A stretch of DNA of 32,552 nt from Methanosarcinaceae archaeon (GCA_013329415.1 DUKH01000153.1:1-32552), one strand, 5' to 3'; positions 1 through 8,774 are shown, counted from the first letter of the stretch. Translations and numbers: made by a program. The notes: generated from the letters alone by a model not told the origin.

Positions 1-110
1 CTATACCCTGAATAGTTACAATGAATTTTAAGGGGTCGTTTGCTCTAATGAAATAATCGGATTAAGGCTGGAAAGATTTTTTTCAGTTTTTCATCTTTTC
101 CATTTTTTAA

Positions 111-290
111 ATTCTAACCCGACTTTTACTTTATTTTTTCCAATAATATCTATTTTCACTTATTTTTTCTTAATAATATCTATTTTAACCCCTTTTCTCC
201 CACTAATCTCCATTTTAACCCTTTTTTTCTTAATAATATCTCTTTTAACTGCTTTTTATCTCGATATATCCTTTATTATTACCATTAATT
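111..290. repeat. Degenerate 30-bp tandem repeat, T-rich
   Basis: Aligned in 30-base steps, the units starting at 141, 171, 201 and 231 share a core like AATAATATCTATTTTAACC followed by a pyrimidine run; the flanking units at 111 and 261 are weaker. The block lies between the window start and the exporter gene at 421, in a stretch without any coding frame I can support. It is unlikely to be CRISPR, because the period is uniform and no unique spacers lie between copies. It may simply be slippage-generated spacer, or T-rich transcript end signals. Confidence 0.7.
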
Positions 291-420
291 TTCTAATAAA
301 CAATTATTATCGTGTTTAATAATCAATTAGCGGCGATTGTGTCTTTAATTAAGTTTTAGTCTGTCATTATTGATTATTTTAAAAAATTATATATGCTGGA
401 ACTCTTATTCATTCAACATC

Positions 421-1410
421 ATGCCCATAACAGTTTTAAAAACTAATAACCCTTCCTCAACACTTATATTGTCCTGTGTACTCTTCGGACTGGTTGGAAT
501 CTTTGTAAAAGGGATAAATGAGATGGGAGCAGCCTCTATTCTCTTTTACCGCCTTTTTTTCGGATTTGCGGCGATTTTAGTCTATCTGATGGCTGCAGGA
601 AGGTTTGAAGGGCTCCATCTCGGAAATAAAAAATCTTATCTCTTCTTGCTCGGGGTTCTGAACACTGTAACCATGTTTTCTTACTTTTCCGCAATGAAGT
701 ACAGCAGTATTCCAGTAGCAGTGCTCCTTCTTTACACCGCTCCGGTCTACGTGACCCTTCTCTCCCCGTTTCTCCTCAAGGAAAAAATCACGGCACGAAG
801 CATGATTGCCCTGGCCCTTTCCCTGGCCGGAATCCTGCTTACGGTAAACCCCGGCCATATGGGCATTGGGACCGGGGCGTCCGGGGAAGAAGGCACTTAT
901 TTCCTGGGCTTGCTTTTCGGGCTGCTTTCAGGCTTTTCCTTTGGCTGCTCCATCCTGACTGTCAACCACCTGAAATCGGATTATTCGGGCACTTCACAGC
1001 TGTTATGGTCTACCCTGGTAGGGCTGCTCCTGCTCCTCCCCTTCGGGGTTTCGGTGCCCGGGGAAGTGCTTTTTGAAAACCTCGGGAGGCTCGTGCCCCT
1101 GGGTATCATTACTACGGCAGTCGGAACCCTCCTCTACATGAACGGAATCGTCCACATCGGGGCGCAAACCGCAGCCGTGCTGTGCCTCATGGAACCGGTA
1201 AGCAGTATTTTCTTTGGCTGCACCCTCCTCGGGGACCCGCTTCAGGCAAACACCCTATTTGGCTGCTGCTTCATCCTCTGTGGAGGACTGCTTGTAAGCT
1301 TGAAAGGCAGTATCCCTCTGCCCGGAAAAAATAGATTATTCAGGCTGTCACGAAGGCGCAGGCCGGGTCTTTTCCAGACCTTCATGCCCCCGAGACCGGG
1401 GAAGCTCTGA
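421..1410 (+). CDS. EamA/DMT-family transporter
   Basis: Predicted inner-membrane exporter of the drug/metabolite transporter superfamily, made of two EamA repeats of about five transmembrane helices each. The N-terminal repeat starts with a helix around VLFGLVGIFVKGINEMG and contains the YRLFFG and YSSIPVAVLLLYTAPVYV segments typical of the family; the second repeat ends with a helix near residues 280-300 and a short Arg-rich cytosolic tail. Substrate cannot be told from sequence; family members export amino acids, metabolites or drugs. The open frame reaches back to a TTG at 370, but ATG 421 fits homolog length better; neither start has a clear ribosome binding site. The gene stands alone and converges on pdaD. 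Confidence 0.85.
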   Translation: MPITVLKTNNPSSTLILSCVLFGLVGIFVKGINEMGAASILFYRLFFGFAAILVYLMAAGRFEGLHLGNKKSYLFLLGVLNTVTMFSYFSAMKYSSIPVAVLLLYTAPVYVTLLSPFLLKEKITARSMIALALSLAGILLTVNPGHMGIGTGASGEEGTYFLGLLFGLLSGFSFGCSILTVNHLKSDYSGTSQLLWSTLVGLLLLLPFGVSVPGEVLFENLGRLVPLGIITTAVGTLLYMNGIVHIGAQTAAVLCLMEPVSSIFFGCTLLGDPLQANTLFGCCFILCGGLLVSLKGSIPLPGKNRLFRLSRRRRPGLFQTFMPPRPGKL

Positions 1411-1438
1411 GTTTCCTCTCACTTCCCCTTTATGGTTT

Positions 1439-1495
1439 TTAAGTTATTTTTAAGCAATTTTTAAGCAATTTTTAAGCAATTTTTAAGTTATTTTC
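1439..1495. repeat. 11-bp tandem repeat between convergent genes
   Basis: About five consecutive copies of an 11-base unit, TTTTTAAGCAA with variants such as TTTTTAAGTTA. It lies exactly between the stop of the exporter and the stop of pdaD. T-runs on the plus strand would suit archaeal termination of the exporter transcript; the A-runs give no such signal for the opposite strand. Confidence 0.75.
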
Positions 1496-1514
1496 AATAG
1501 CTTTTTAATCGATT

Positions 1515-2069
1515 TTAATGGGTAAATTCTGTTACGAAGACCATTGCAGCCACAACGGTGGTCCATTTTCCGCCTTTTGCGCCTCTTGCAGTCTGGCACA
1601 TGTGCATCGTATCGAAAATATGACCGCTTGTCTTGTACACCTGTTCTCTTTCATGCCAGGCCGAATCAGCATCGAATTCTATTCCGAGAGTCGTGGCAAG
1701 CATTGTTGCGGCCAGGTCTTCTGCGTATTCTCCTGCGGTTTCCTCATCTTCTCCAAAGGAGTGGTGTTCCGAAATATAACCGTAGTTGTTTTCATTAACC
1801 GGGACCGCGGTGCCTATGGCTGCGGTTGTTAGGCGTTCCGGTTCATTCGTCTCATTTCTGGCAAGCACGCAGTGGACAATAGCCCCCGGCCTTAACTCTT
1901 TTAGACCTTCCTCTTTGGAAACAACTTTGCAATTCGGAGGCAATATGCTTGAAACGCTCACAAGGTTGTATTTCTCAATCTTTGCATCCCTAAGGGCAAG
2001 TTCAAAGGAGGCTAATTTGTCCTTGTGAACTCCGGTGCCCTTGGTCAAAAAAGCTTTCTTAGGGATCAT
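1515..2069 (-). CDS. pdaD: Pyruvoyl-dependent arginine decarboxylase
   Basis: Converts arginine to agmatine plus CO2, the first step of archaeal polyamine synthesis. The enzyme is made as a proenzyme that cuts itself at a Ser-Ser pair to give a beta chain and an alpha chain with an N-terminal pyruvoyl group. The segment LVSVSSILPP places the likely cleavage between Ser40 and Ser41, matching the SS-I-M/L-PP motif of the Methanocaldococcus enzyme. The 184-residue length is slightly longer than the approximately 165 residues of that enzyme, with an extended C-terminal half. ATG at 2069 is preceded by GAGGA seven bases upstream. It lies downstream of two same-strand hydantoinase-like genes but 156 bases away with its own TATA-like sequence, so it is probably transcribed separately. 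Confidence 0.9.
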   Translation of the reverse strand: MIPKKAFLTKGTGVHKDKLASFELALRDAKIEKYNLVSVSSILPPNCKVVSKEEGLKELRPGAIVHCVLARNETNEPERLTTAAIGTAVPVNENNYGYISEHHSFGEDEETAGEYAEDLAATMLATTLGIEFDADSAWHEREQVYKTSGHIFDTMHMCQTARGAKGGKWTTVVAAMVFVTEFTH

Positions 2070-2138
2070 GTGAATTCCTCATATGTTTTTCTATACTCGC
2101 TGAAGATTAGCCGTGTCTGGACGGCCAATAAACTTTGG

Positions 2139-2170
2139 TAAGTGGATGCCATTGTAAGTGGATACCATTT
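2139..2170. repeat. 16-bp tandem duplication in pdaD leader
   Basis: TAAGTGGATGCCATTG is followed directly by TAAGTGGATACCATTT (two differences). It sits in the pdaD 5' region, about 70-100 bases before the start codon, downstream of an AT-rich TATA candidate. Confidence 0.7.
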
Positions 2171-2194
2171 TTAGTATCTAAGTAATGAATGATC

Positions 2195-2208
2195 GGGATT
2201 TAAAAATA
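2195..2208 (-). promoter_or_regulatory. Candidate TATA box for pdaD
   Basis: On the minus strand the sequence reads ATATTTTTAAATCC. This is the only AT-box in the 156-base gap that could serve as an archaeal TATA element. If used, the leader would be about 100 nt and would contain the 16-bp duplication. Tentative. Confidence 0.3.
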
Positions 2209-2225
2209 TCGGAGAAACCGGGTAT

Positions 2226-4196
2226 TCAGGTAGTCACGGTTTCTTTTACCCCTACGGCTTTTTCATACACGTCGGACTTCGAAATCCCCTCGAAAATGAG
2301 CTTAGTCTCAAGGGGGACTCCACCAGAATAAACTGCGATGTCCTTTCTTTCGATATTGATTTCTATCTGCTCGGGACTCAGCCCTGACTCCGCCATGTAG
2401 TCAAGGATCAGCTTTCTTCCAAAGCCCTCGGCATATTCCAGGGCTTCTTTTCTTGTAAGGAAGTGCCTTCTTCCCACCGGGGTGTATACGAAGATCCCTT
2501 TTGTCCTGAGGTCGTACTTTGACTCGCTGTACATGGTCCGGACCGATATCTCGGCCCGTTTGATGCCTTTTCCGACAAGGGCTCCCACAGCGTTTCCGAC
2601 GTCAGAGTATTCGGGGAGCAGGATTTCGGCATCAATTAGTTCCTTGAGTTCTTCCAGATAAGCCCTGACAGGCCCTCCCAGGAGCACGGCGGGGACGTCC
2701 ACCTTGAAGCGGGAAAAGAAGTTTCCTTCAAGTACTTTTTCAATTTCGGCCTTATCCACTCCTTCCATCAGGAAAGCAAGGAGGTCTTTTGCCATGTTCC
2801 GGGCAAAGAGATGTTTTACATTGGTACAGAACTTGTACTTGTCCATCCCCACAAAGTTTGCAAGCAGGGTCGCCCCTATAAGCGAGGCTTCGGAGTCCCA
2901 CTCGTCGTAGTCCCCGAGCACATGGAGGGCGTCTGTGGGGGTAAAGCCTATTGCCTGAATCAGCCGCTTCTGGATCAGGGAGTCCATCACCCGTCTGGAC
3001 GGCAGGACTTTCCGGTCCCAATAGACATCGTTCAGGGATTTGGGTTCGTCTCCTATCAGGGCCAGGAGTTCCTTTTCTTCTCCGCTCAGTTCTATGGGTT
3101 TTCGCCCTGTCCTGACAAAGAATTTTGTTGCCTGGATGTGCTCGTTCAGTTTCAGGCGGTCAGGGATCCAGCGCTTTTTCAGGCTGTGCATGAAGTCCGG
3201 GTAGAGCACGGCAGCCCTGCAGAGGGGAATGACCCTGCGGGGGCCTATACTGGTATTGCTGCCCTGGACCCAGACGTGGCTGTCCCCCCCCATGGCTGAG
3301 GTCTCCATCCGGAGGGCTCTGACTTTGGTCTGCCAGCCCCCTACAATGGCTCCCGTCTCGCTCAGGTAAGGGAGTCCCCTGTAGATCAGGGAAACGTCAG
3401 TGCTTGTCCCCCCGACGTCGATTGCGGCACATGTCTCATGTTTTGAAAGGTAGGACGCCCCGAGAAGGCTGGCCGCAGGGCCTGAAAATACCGATTCGAT
3501 GGGTTTTTTCATAGCTTCCTGCATGCGAACGACCGAACCGTCACAGCGGAGCATGGCAACCCTTGAATCGATCCCTCCCCTTTCGATTTCCCCCACTACG
3601 GTTTCCAGGAAGCTTTCGGCTACCGGCAGGAGCTGGGCGTTCAGGTAAGCCGTAACTCCTCTTTCGTAGGCCCCCAGGGCCTGGGCAAGTTCGTGCCCGC
3701 AGACAACGGGAAGCCCTGTCAGCTCTTTGACCAGGGCTTTTACCTGCAGTTCATGGTCCGGGTTCCGGACACTGAAATAGGAAGAAACCGCAAAAGCCGC
3801 AACCCTGTCCTTGAGCCTGAGTATGAAACCCCTGACTCTCTCAAGGTCAAGGGGCTCGATCTCGTTCCCATGACTGTCGTGCCCTCCCTTAACCATAATG
3901 TAATTCTCAATCTCGGAGTCCCGGGGGATCTCATAGTCCCCCACCAGGACCAGCCCGACCGGAAACCCGGTCTTTTCCAGGATAGTGTTGGTCGCAAGGG
4001 TGGTGGACACCGAGACCAGGGTAACCTCTTTTAGTTTTTCCGGGTCCAGCCCGTCGATTGAGTTCCTGATTCCTTCCAGAGGATCAGGGTAACTTGTAAG
4101 CGCCTTGTTCGAGCCAACAACAGCGCCGTCCGAGTCCCGGATTAAAATCGAGTCCGTATAAGTTCCGCCGGCATCAATGCCTAAACTGTATGCCAT
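2226..4196 (-). CDS. Hydantoinase/oxoprolinase family ATPase, paralog 2
   Basis: Member of the hydantoinase A / 5-oxoprolinase family: an N-terminal Hydant_A_N domain with the phosphate-binding motif GIDAGGTYTDS, then the main ASKHA-fold hydantoinase domain with a second motif, DVGGTSTDVS, near residue 265. Family members use ATP to open cyclic imides, or act in ketone carboxylases; the substrate here is unknown. No HyuB-like partner subunit is visible nearby, so it may work alone or with its paralog at 4580. At 656 residues it is shorter than bacterial 5-oxoprolinase but usual for archaeal single-subunit forms. ATG at 4196 has AAAGGAG nine bases upstream. Extensive collinear similarity to the neighbouring gene (LVSVSTTLATNTILEKTG, AYERGVTAYLNAQ) shows a tandem duplication. 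Confidence 0.85.
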   Translation of the reverse strand: MAYSLGIDAGGTYTDSILIRDSDGAVVGSNKALTSYPDPLEGIRNSIDGLDPEKLKEVTLVSVSTTLATNTILEKTGFPVGLVLVGDYEIPRDSEIENYIMVKGGHDSHGNEIEPLDLERVRGFILRLKDRVAAFAVSSYFSVRNPDHELQVKALVKELTGLPVVCGHELAQALGAYERGVTAYLNAQLLPVAESFLETVVGEIERGGIDSRVAMLRCDGSVVRMQEAMKKPIESVFSGPAASLLGASYLSKHETCAAIDVGGTSTDVSLIYRGLPYLSETGAIVGGWQTKVRALRMETSAMGGDSHVWVQGSNTSIGPRRVIPLCRAAVLYPDFMHSLKKRWIPDRLKLNEHIQATKFFVRTGRKPIELSGEEKELLALIGDEPKSLNDVYWDRKVLPSRRVMDSLIQKRLIQAIGFTPTDALHVLGDYDEWDSEASLIGATLLANFVGMDKYKFCTNVKHLFARNMAKDLLAFLMEGVDKAEIEKVLEGNFFSRFKVDVPAVLLGGPVRAYLEELKELIDAEILLPEYSDVGNAVGALVGKGIKRAEISVRTMYSESKYDLRTKGIFVYTPVGRRHFLTRKEALEYAEGFGRKLILDYMAESGLSPEQIEINIERKDIAVYSGGVPLETKLIFEGISKSDVYEKAVGVKETVTT

Positions 4197-4280
4197 TTTT
4201 TAATAACTCCTTTCTATGAATCCTTTTTTGAAGTATCTCTGATCCACGGTACATTCTTTCTTGAATTCATCACTATCTAC

Positions 4281-4367
4281 TGCATCATTTCAAATGTATC
4301 GCCATTGAATGCATCATCGTAAACGTATTGCCATTTAATGCATCATCGCAAATTGCGCCATTTTTAT
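4281..4367. repeat. 29-bp tandem repeat, three units
   Basis: Units begin at 4281, 4310 and 4339, each starting TGCATCAT and containing a CGCCATT/TGCCATT block near the end. It lies in the 383-base spacer between the two hydantoinase paralogs, about 90-170 bases upstream of the start of the second one. The rest of this spacer (4370-4579) is T-rich on the plus strand and holds no supported gene. Confidence 0.75.
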
Positions 4368-4579
4368 GAGTTACAGCCATTCTTATTGTTGGGTCGGGTT
4401 TAAATGTCCCATAAGATTGGTCATTAATTCTTTTGCTCCAGAATCAGAAACCTGCTTTTATAGAAATCTTGATTTTAACAGAAATTTCGGTTTTTACCCG
4501 TTTTACGGTTTTTATCTATTTTTATAATATCTGCATATATGAGGGTAAATATAAATTTGCCGGGGGTCAGGTCCGGCTT

Positions 4580-6502
4580 TCAGGTTTTAGGCATACCTAC
4601 TCCCACGAAGACAAGCTTTGTTTCAACGGGTACCGTTCCTGCTTCGCTGAGGGAAATATCTTTTCTGTCCACGCTTATCTGGACCTGGCCTTTGTCCAGG
4701 CCCGCTTCGGTCATGTACTCCATGACGAGTTTTTTCCCGAGGGTGTCCGCATGCTCCAGGGCTTCGGGGAAATTTCCGAAAGTTTCCCTACCTGCCGGGG
4801 AAAAGACAAGGACAAGCCTTTTCCGGTCTTTGGCATAGGTGTTCTTGATAAGGATTTCAACTCTTTTTATGCCTTTACCTACAAGAGCTCCCACGGCGTT
4901 TCCGACTTCCGCGTATTTCGGGACCACGATGTCGGCGTCGAGGATCTGTTTTATCTCTTCCGTGAAAGCGACTACCGGGCCGCCGATAAGGACAACAGGC
5001 AGTTTCATCCTGAACTGTGTGAACTTATCAGAGAGAATGATCTTTTCAAGCTCCTGAGGGGGCACATCTTTCAGGATATATGACATGAGGTTCAGTGCCA
5101 TGTTCCTTGCGACTCCCTGCTTTATCTGCTTACAGAGTTCCAGGGAATCTGTCTGGGTATAGCGTTCCAGAAGCTTTGCTCCCACTCTTGAAGCTTCCGC
5201 ATCCCAGGCGGTATATTCCCCGAGCACGTGCAGGGCGTCGGTCGGGGTGAAGCCGATTGCCTGGACAAGGCGTTTTCTAATCAGGGAATCAAACAGGTGA
5301 GGAGACGGCTTTTTTTCCAGCTTCCAGAAGATGTCGCTAAGAGAAGTAGGAGTGTCCTCTACCCGTTCGAAAATCTCCTTTTCATACTTTCCAAGTTCCG
5401 TGGGCACTAAACCGGTTTTTATGAAAAACTTGGTGGGCTGGACGTTTTCTTCAAGCCGCAGGGCAGCAGGCGTCTTGCCCATTTTCAGGGTTTCCAGAAA
5501 ACCGGGGTACCTGACGGCTGCCACACAGAGGGGTATTACCCGCCTGGGACCGATGTTGATTTTCATGTTCTTGACCCAGACGTGGCTGTCCCCTCCCATG
5601 GCCGAGGTCTCCATCCGGATGGCCTTGACCTTGGTCTGCCAGCCCCCCACGATAGCCCCCTCAGGACAGAGTTCGGGAAGCCCGTCTTCTACCATGGAGA
5701 CGTCCGTGCTGGTCCCTCCCACATCGATAACGGCACAGGTTTTCAGGCCCGAGAGGTGGGATGCCCCTACAAGGCTTGCGGCAGGGCCGGAAAAAATGGA
5801 TTCGATGGGTTTTTCCAGGGCTTCGTTGATGCCCACCACCGACCCGTCGCATTTGAGCATGAGCAGCCGGGCATCCATTCCCCGGTGCTCCATTTCTTCC
5901 TTGATCGAGCGGATGAACTGGTCTGCAATCGGGATCGACTGGGCGTTCAGGTAAGCGGTGACTCCTCTTTCGTAGGCTCCGAGGTCAAGGGAAAGTTCGT
6001 GCCCGCAGACCACCGGAAGCCCGGTAAGTTCCTGAATGCTTTCCTTTATAACCAGCTCATGGGCCGGGTTTCGGACGCTGAAATAAGAGGAGACGGCAAA
6101 AGCCGAGACCTTATCCCCGAGCTTCCGGACAAAAGTTCCCACAGCTTCCATGTCCAGGGGTACCAGTTCCGCTCCATGGTGGTCGTGCCCGCCTGCTACC
6201 ACGGTATAGTAGTCAACAGGCACTTTTTCCGGGAGTTCGTAGTCCCCGACAAAGATCAGGCCCACAGGGTACCCGGTTTTTTCGAGGATAGTGTTCGTGG
6301 CGAGCGTCGTGGAAACAGACACAAGTTTTATGTCCTTCAGGTATTTCTGGTCCAGTCCGTCGATGGAGTTCCTGATCCCGGCCAGGAGGTCCGGGTAGGT
6401 GGTAAGCGCCTTGTTCGAGTCAAGGACCTTTCCGTCAGAGTCCCGGATGATGATCGAATCGGTGTATGTGCCTCCAGCGTCAATGCCCATGCTGTATTTC
6501 AT
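4580..6502 (-). CDS. Hydantoinase/oxoprolinase family ATPase, paralog 1
   Basis: Close paralog of the gene at 2226-4196, with the same domain order: N-terminal GIDAGGTYTDS motif, then DVGGTSTDVS near residue 265, and the shared METSAMGGDSHVWV and GFTPTDALHVLG blocks. Predicted cytosolic ATP-dependent ring-opening or carboxylase-type enzyme of unknown substrate. The two proteins differ mostly in their C-terminal 200 residues, which could mean different substrates or a heteromeric complex; that is inference. ATG at 6502 has GAGGAG eight bases upstream, giving a clear start. The upstream gap is AT-rich with TATA candidates, so this gene probably leads its own transcript. Confidence 0.85.
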   Translation of the reverse strand: MKYSMGIDAGGTYTDSIIIRDSDGKVLDSNKALTTYPDLLAGIRNSIDGLDQKYLKDIKLVSVSTTLATNTILEKTGYPVGLIFVGDYELPEKVPVDYYTVVAGGHDHHGAELVPLDMEAVGTFVRKLGDKVSAFAVSSYFSVRNPAHELVIKESIQELTGLPVVCGHELSLDLGAYERGVTAYLNAQSIPIADQFIRSIKEEMEHRGMDARLLMLKCDGSVVGINEALEKPIESIFSGPAASLVGASHLSGLKTCAVIDVGGTSTDVSMVEDGLPELCPEGAIVGGWQTKVKAIRMETSAMGGDSHVWVKNMKINIGPRRVIPLCVAAVRYPGFLETLKMGKTPAALRLEENVQPTKFFIKTGLVPTELGKYEKEIFERVEDTPTSLSDIFWKLEKKPSPHLFDSLIRKRLVQAIGFTPTDALHVLGEYTAWDAEASRVGAKLLERYTQTDSLELCKQIKQGVARNMALNLMSYILKDVPPQELEKIILSDKFTQFRMKLPVVLIGGPVVAFTEEIKQILDADIVVPKYAEVGNAVGALVGKGIKRVEILIKNTYAKDRKRLVLVFSPAGRETFGNFPEALEHADTLGKKLVMEYMTEAGLDKGQVQISVDRKDISLSEAGTVPVETKLVFVGVGMPKT

Positions 6503-6539
6503 CTAAAAGTCTCCTCTCTCTGAATGGGGTTTTTTGCTT

Positions 6540-6578
6540 GGAAATATATCTATATTATATTCGAAAATATATAATAGT
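6540..6578 (-). promoter_or_regulatory. AT-rich promoter region of hydantoinase paralog 1
   Basis: Several overlapping TATA-like stretches (for example ATTATATAT on the minus strand near 6567-6575) lie 40-75 bases before the ATG at 6502, the usual distance for an archaeal promoter with a short leader. The exact box cannot be chosen by eye. Confidence 0.4.
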
Positions 6579-6701
6579 TCTCTGAAATATTACCTCATTC
6601 CATTTAATCTCTTGAATAAATCTACTCTAAATAATTATTTACACATAATTAAATTTATAAAATATGACATTTGTATTTATGAATATCGTACCTCATGACC
6701 A

Positions 6702-6757
6702 TATTCATACATCAGAACCGTATTCATACATCAGAACCATATTCGGACACCAGGGCC
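6702..6757. repeat. 19-bp tandem repeat, three units
   Basis: TATTCATACATCAGAACC occurs at 6702 and again at 6721, with a third diverged copy at 6740. The remaining spacer between the divergent genes (6579-6947) holds only AT-rich sequence; the frames here look like translated repeat rather than genes. Confidence 0.75.
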
Positions 6758-6947
6758 TTATTGTTCCTGAATTTCCAATCAAATATTTTCAGCAGATTTT
6801 CTCTTCATCTCTTACTTTTTCCCTATTCCGGGTTTCCCTTCCTATCAGTTTGGAAAAACTTTTCTTTAAATGTCTCGTTAATGGTATCCTGTCGGCAAGA
6901 GGACGACAGCAAAGGAATGGAAGCTAAAGTTTGAATTGAGGTGTCCG

Positions 6948-7697
6948 ATGAAGAAAAACGATAGTATCAAAGCCAACGATAGTATCAAAGCCTGTGGCAG
7001 GACCATTGCATATGAAATTATCTACAGCAAGAGGCGGAAAAGCGCGGCAATCGTAGTCCGTCCTGACCTGAAAGTTGAGTTTCGGGCTCCTCCCGGGCTG
7101 GACTCTGAAACTATCAGGACGATGGTCCGGAAGAAAGCAGACTGGGTCCTGAAAAAACTTGACGGGTTCGAAGGAAAACGGAACCTTAACCCTGAAAAGC
7201 GGTATATTGATGGGGAAAAATTCCTGTATCTGGGGGAGGAATACCCCCTGAAACTGACCTTCGGCGGCGGGGTACTATCGGCAGGCCTGGAAGGTCCGGT
7301 GCTTGAAGTCGTGATCCCGGAAAAGGTGCCGGAACCCCTGGGCCCGGCTTCTGTGAGAGGGGCGGTCTGGCAGTGGTACCTCGGGTGTGCCGATGAAAAA
7401 GTCGGGGAGCTGGTGGAGGCTTATTCTGATAAAATGGGCATATCTCCTCCTTCCTTTAGAGTCAAATACCAGAAAAGACGCTGGGGGAGCTGCTCTGCTG
7501 ACAATGTCCTCAGGATAAATTTCCAGCTTATGATGGCCCCGCCCGAACAGCTTGAGTATGTTGTGGTGCATGAACTCTGCCATGTTAAGGAAAAAAACCA
7601 CTCTAAAAACTTCTGGGCACTGGTTGAGGAGCTCATGCCGGATTACAGGGTCCACAGGGAGGGGCTGAAAAAAGAAGGCTGGAAGTACGTGCTCTGA
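6948..7697 (+). CDS. YgjP-like (DUF45/SprT-like) zinc metallopeptidase
   Basis: Predicted metal-dependent hydrolase of the YgjP/DUF45 family, related to WLM and SprT-like proteases. The zinc motif HELCH lies near residue 208, followed by KEKNHSKNFW, where the second part of the site (H..FW) is conserved, and the preceding YQKRRWGSCS segment is a family signature. The frame extends upstream to TTG 6936, but ATG 6948 has GAGGTG just before it and is the better start. Near the N-terminus an 18-base unit is perfectly duplicated in frame (6957-6992), giving NDSIKA twice. In many genomes this family sits beside type I restriction genes; here it stands alone. Substrate unknown. Confidence 0.85.
   Translation: MKKNDSIKANDSIKACGRTIAYEIIYSKRRKSAAIVVRPDLKVEFRAPPGLDSETIRTMVRKKADWVLKKLDGFEGKRNLNPEKRYIDGEKFLYLGEEYPLKLTFGGGVLSAGLEGPVLEVVIPEKVPEPLGPASVRGAVWQWYLGCADEKVGELVEAYSDKMGISPPSFRVKYQKRRWGSCSADNVLRINFQLMMAPPEQLEYVVVHELCHVKEKNHSKNFWALVEELMPDYRVHREGLKKEGWKYVL
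6957..6992 (+). repeat. Perfect 18-bp in-frame duplication
   Basis: AACGATAGTATCAAAGCC occurs twice in a row, encoding NDSIKA-NDSIKA directly after the start of the metallopeptidase. Because it is perfect, it is probably recent. Confidence 0.95.
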
Positions 7698-8237
7698 TGA
7701 ATAATTCCGGTCCGGTATGGCGTACCCTGTCGGTTTTGAAGTCCATGGCTCTTATTATGGATATCTTTCAGGAGTTTTCCCCTCTTAACAATTGAATTAA
7801 TTTACTGTACTGCTGGAATAGCTGCTATCGTTCAGGATACCTCTACTATTATATACTGAAAAGAATAAATTGACTATGGGCATCTGAAAAGGTATGCTAT
7901 AGAAAGCACATTTTTAGCACCTCTTTTAGCAACTCCAACATCTCACCACTTCCCTAAACAGATGCCCAAATCCCGGAGTCTTCTCGCCTTTGATGCATTT
8001 TTTGGTTTTTTAATTTTTTCCATGTTTGACTTCTTAAGGTAGGGTTATGCCTGATTGCTAACATATTATTGTAGGGGGATTTTACCAGCTTAATTTTTAG
8101 AAAAAGGCTTTTTAAGTGGGGCTTTTTAAGTGGTGGTGTTCTTCTTGGTGGATAAATTTACCGTGTTGGAGAGAAGGTGCCGGGAAGGCGGATGTTCCGA
8201 TGAGAGGGGGCCTGGTGTGGGGGAGCAAGGTTCTCTT
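7698..8237. other. Long intergenic spacer
   Basis: No coding frame with convincing start or composition. The segment contains AT-rich stretches, a possible TATA (ATTATATACTG near 7849), and just before the next gene a perfect 14-bp duplication. The frame of the following gene is open from GTG 8130, but the residues before 8238 look like translated spacer. Confidence 0.5.
8106..8133. repeat. Perfect 14-bp tandem duplication
   Basis: GGCTTTTTAAGTGG at 8106-8119 is repeated without change at 8120-8133. The TTTTTAAG core could serve as a TATA-like box; it lies about 105-130 bases before ATG 8238. Confidence 0.85.
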
Positions 8238-8603
8238 ATGGAGACATTGTCTCAATATCTGGTTTCCAGACTCGGGGAGTCAAAGCTTGTTTTTATGGCA
8301 GCAGGATTTTTGATTGCCGGTATGATTGCAGCCTTATTCGGTTTTGGGCAGGAATCGGTGGGAAATTTATTGTTTGGTCTGCTGATGCTGGCTATTTCGG
8401 GAGTGTTTTTCGGTGTGGAGGACTACTATCAGGTCAGGAAGTGCGAAAAATGCGGCAGGGCTTTTGCTTTCTTGCAGGCAGGTGAGCCGGATCTAGTTGA
8501 AACCGGATCTAAAATTATGATGACCTGTTACTACAGGTGCAAATACTGCGGACATGAGCGGGTCGAAGTAAAAAAAGAGCGTATCCGGAAAAGAATCCCG
8601 TGA
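8238..8603 (+). CDS. Small membrane protein with C-terminal zinc ribbon
   Basis: Predicted 121-residue protein with two transmembrane segments (about residues 17-35 and 42-60) followed by a cytosolic zinc ribbon: RKCEKCGRAFAF, then about 25 residues later YYRCKYCGHE. The same architecture and motif spelling recur at 8775-9392 and twice in the protein at 14928, so this is a local paralog family. I do not recognise a named domain; the function is unknown. ATG 8238 is preceded by GGGAGCAAGG with suitable spacing, whereas the upstream GTG 8130 has no such support. Confidence 0.65.
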   Translation: METLSQYLVSRLGESKLVFMAAGFLIAGMIAALFGFGQESVGNLLFGLLMLAISGVFFGVEDYYQVRKCEKCGRAFAFLQAGEPDLVETGSKIMMTCYYRCKYCGHERVEVKKERIRKRIP

Positions 8604-8609
8604 ATTTTA

Positions 8610-8700
8610 GGAGTAAAGTTCACCGGGTTTCAGGAGTAAAGTTCGCCGGGTTTCAGGAGTAAAGTTCCCTGAATTTCGGGAGTAAGATTCCCTGAGTTAT
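8610..8700. repeat. 23-bp tandem repeat, four units
   Basis: GGAGTAAAGTTC starts at 8610, 8633, 8656 and (as GGAGTAAGATTC) 8679, giving an exact 23-base period directly after the stop of the zinc-ribbon gene. The unit carries an embedded ribosome-binding-like GGAG. It is contiguous without spacers, so it is not a CRISPR array. Confidence 0.9.
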
Positions 8701-8774
8701 TCGGAACTTTTATCGGGTTTTGTTTTCCTTCCCATGATTTTGTTTTCCCTCATTCCAATAAGGCATAAAAAGGG

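Noticed and set aside
141-260. Possible CRISPR array (30-bp period)
   Set aside because: Units are contiguous and degenerate with no unique spacers; no cas genes in the window.
2100-2120. Shared CTGAAGATTAGCC near 2100 and near 12759
   Set aside because: A 13-base match only; too short to call a repeat family without a genome search.
8610-8700. Possible small CRISPR array (23-bp period)
   Set aside because: Contiguous tandem units without spacers.
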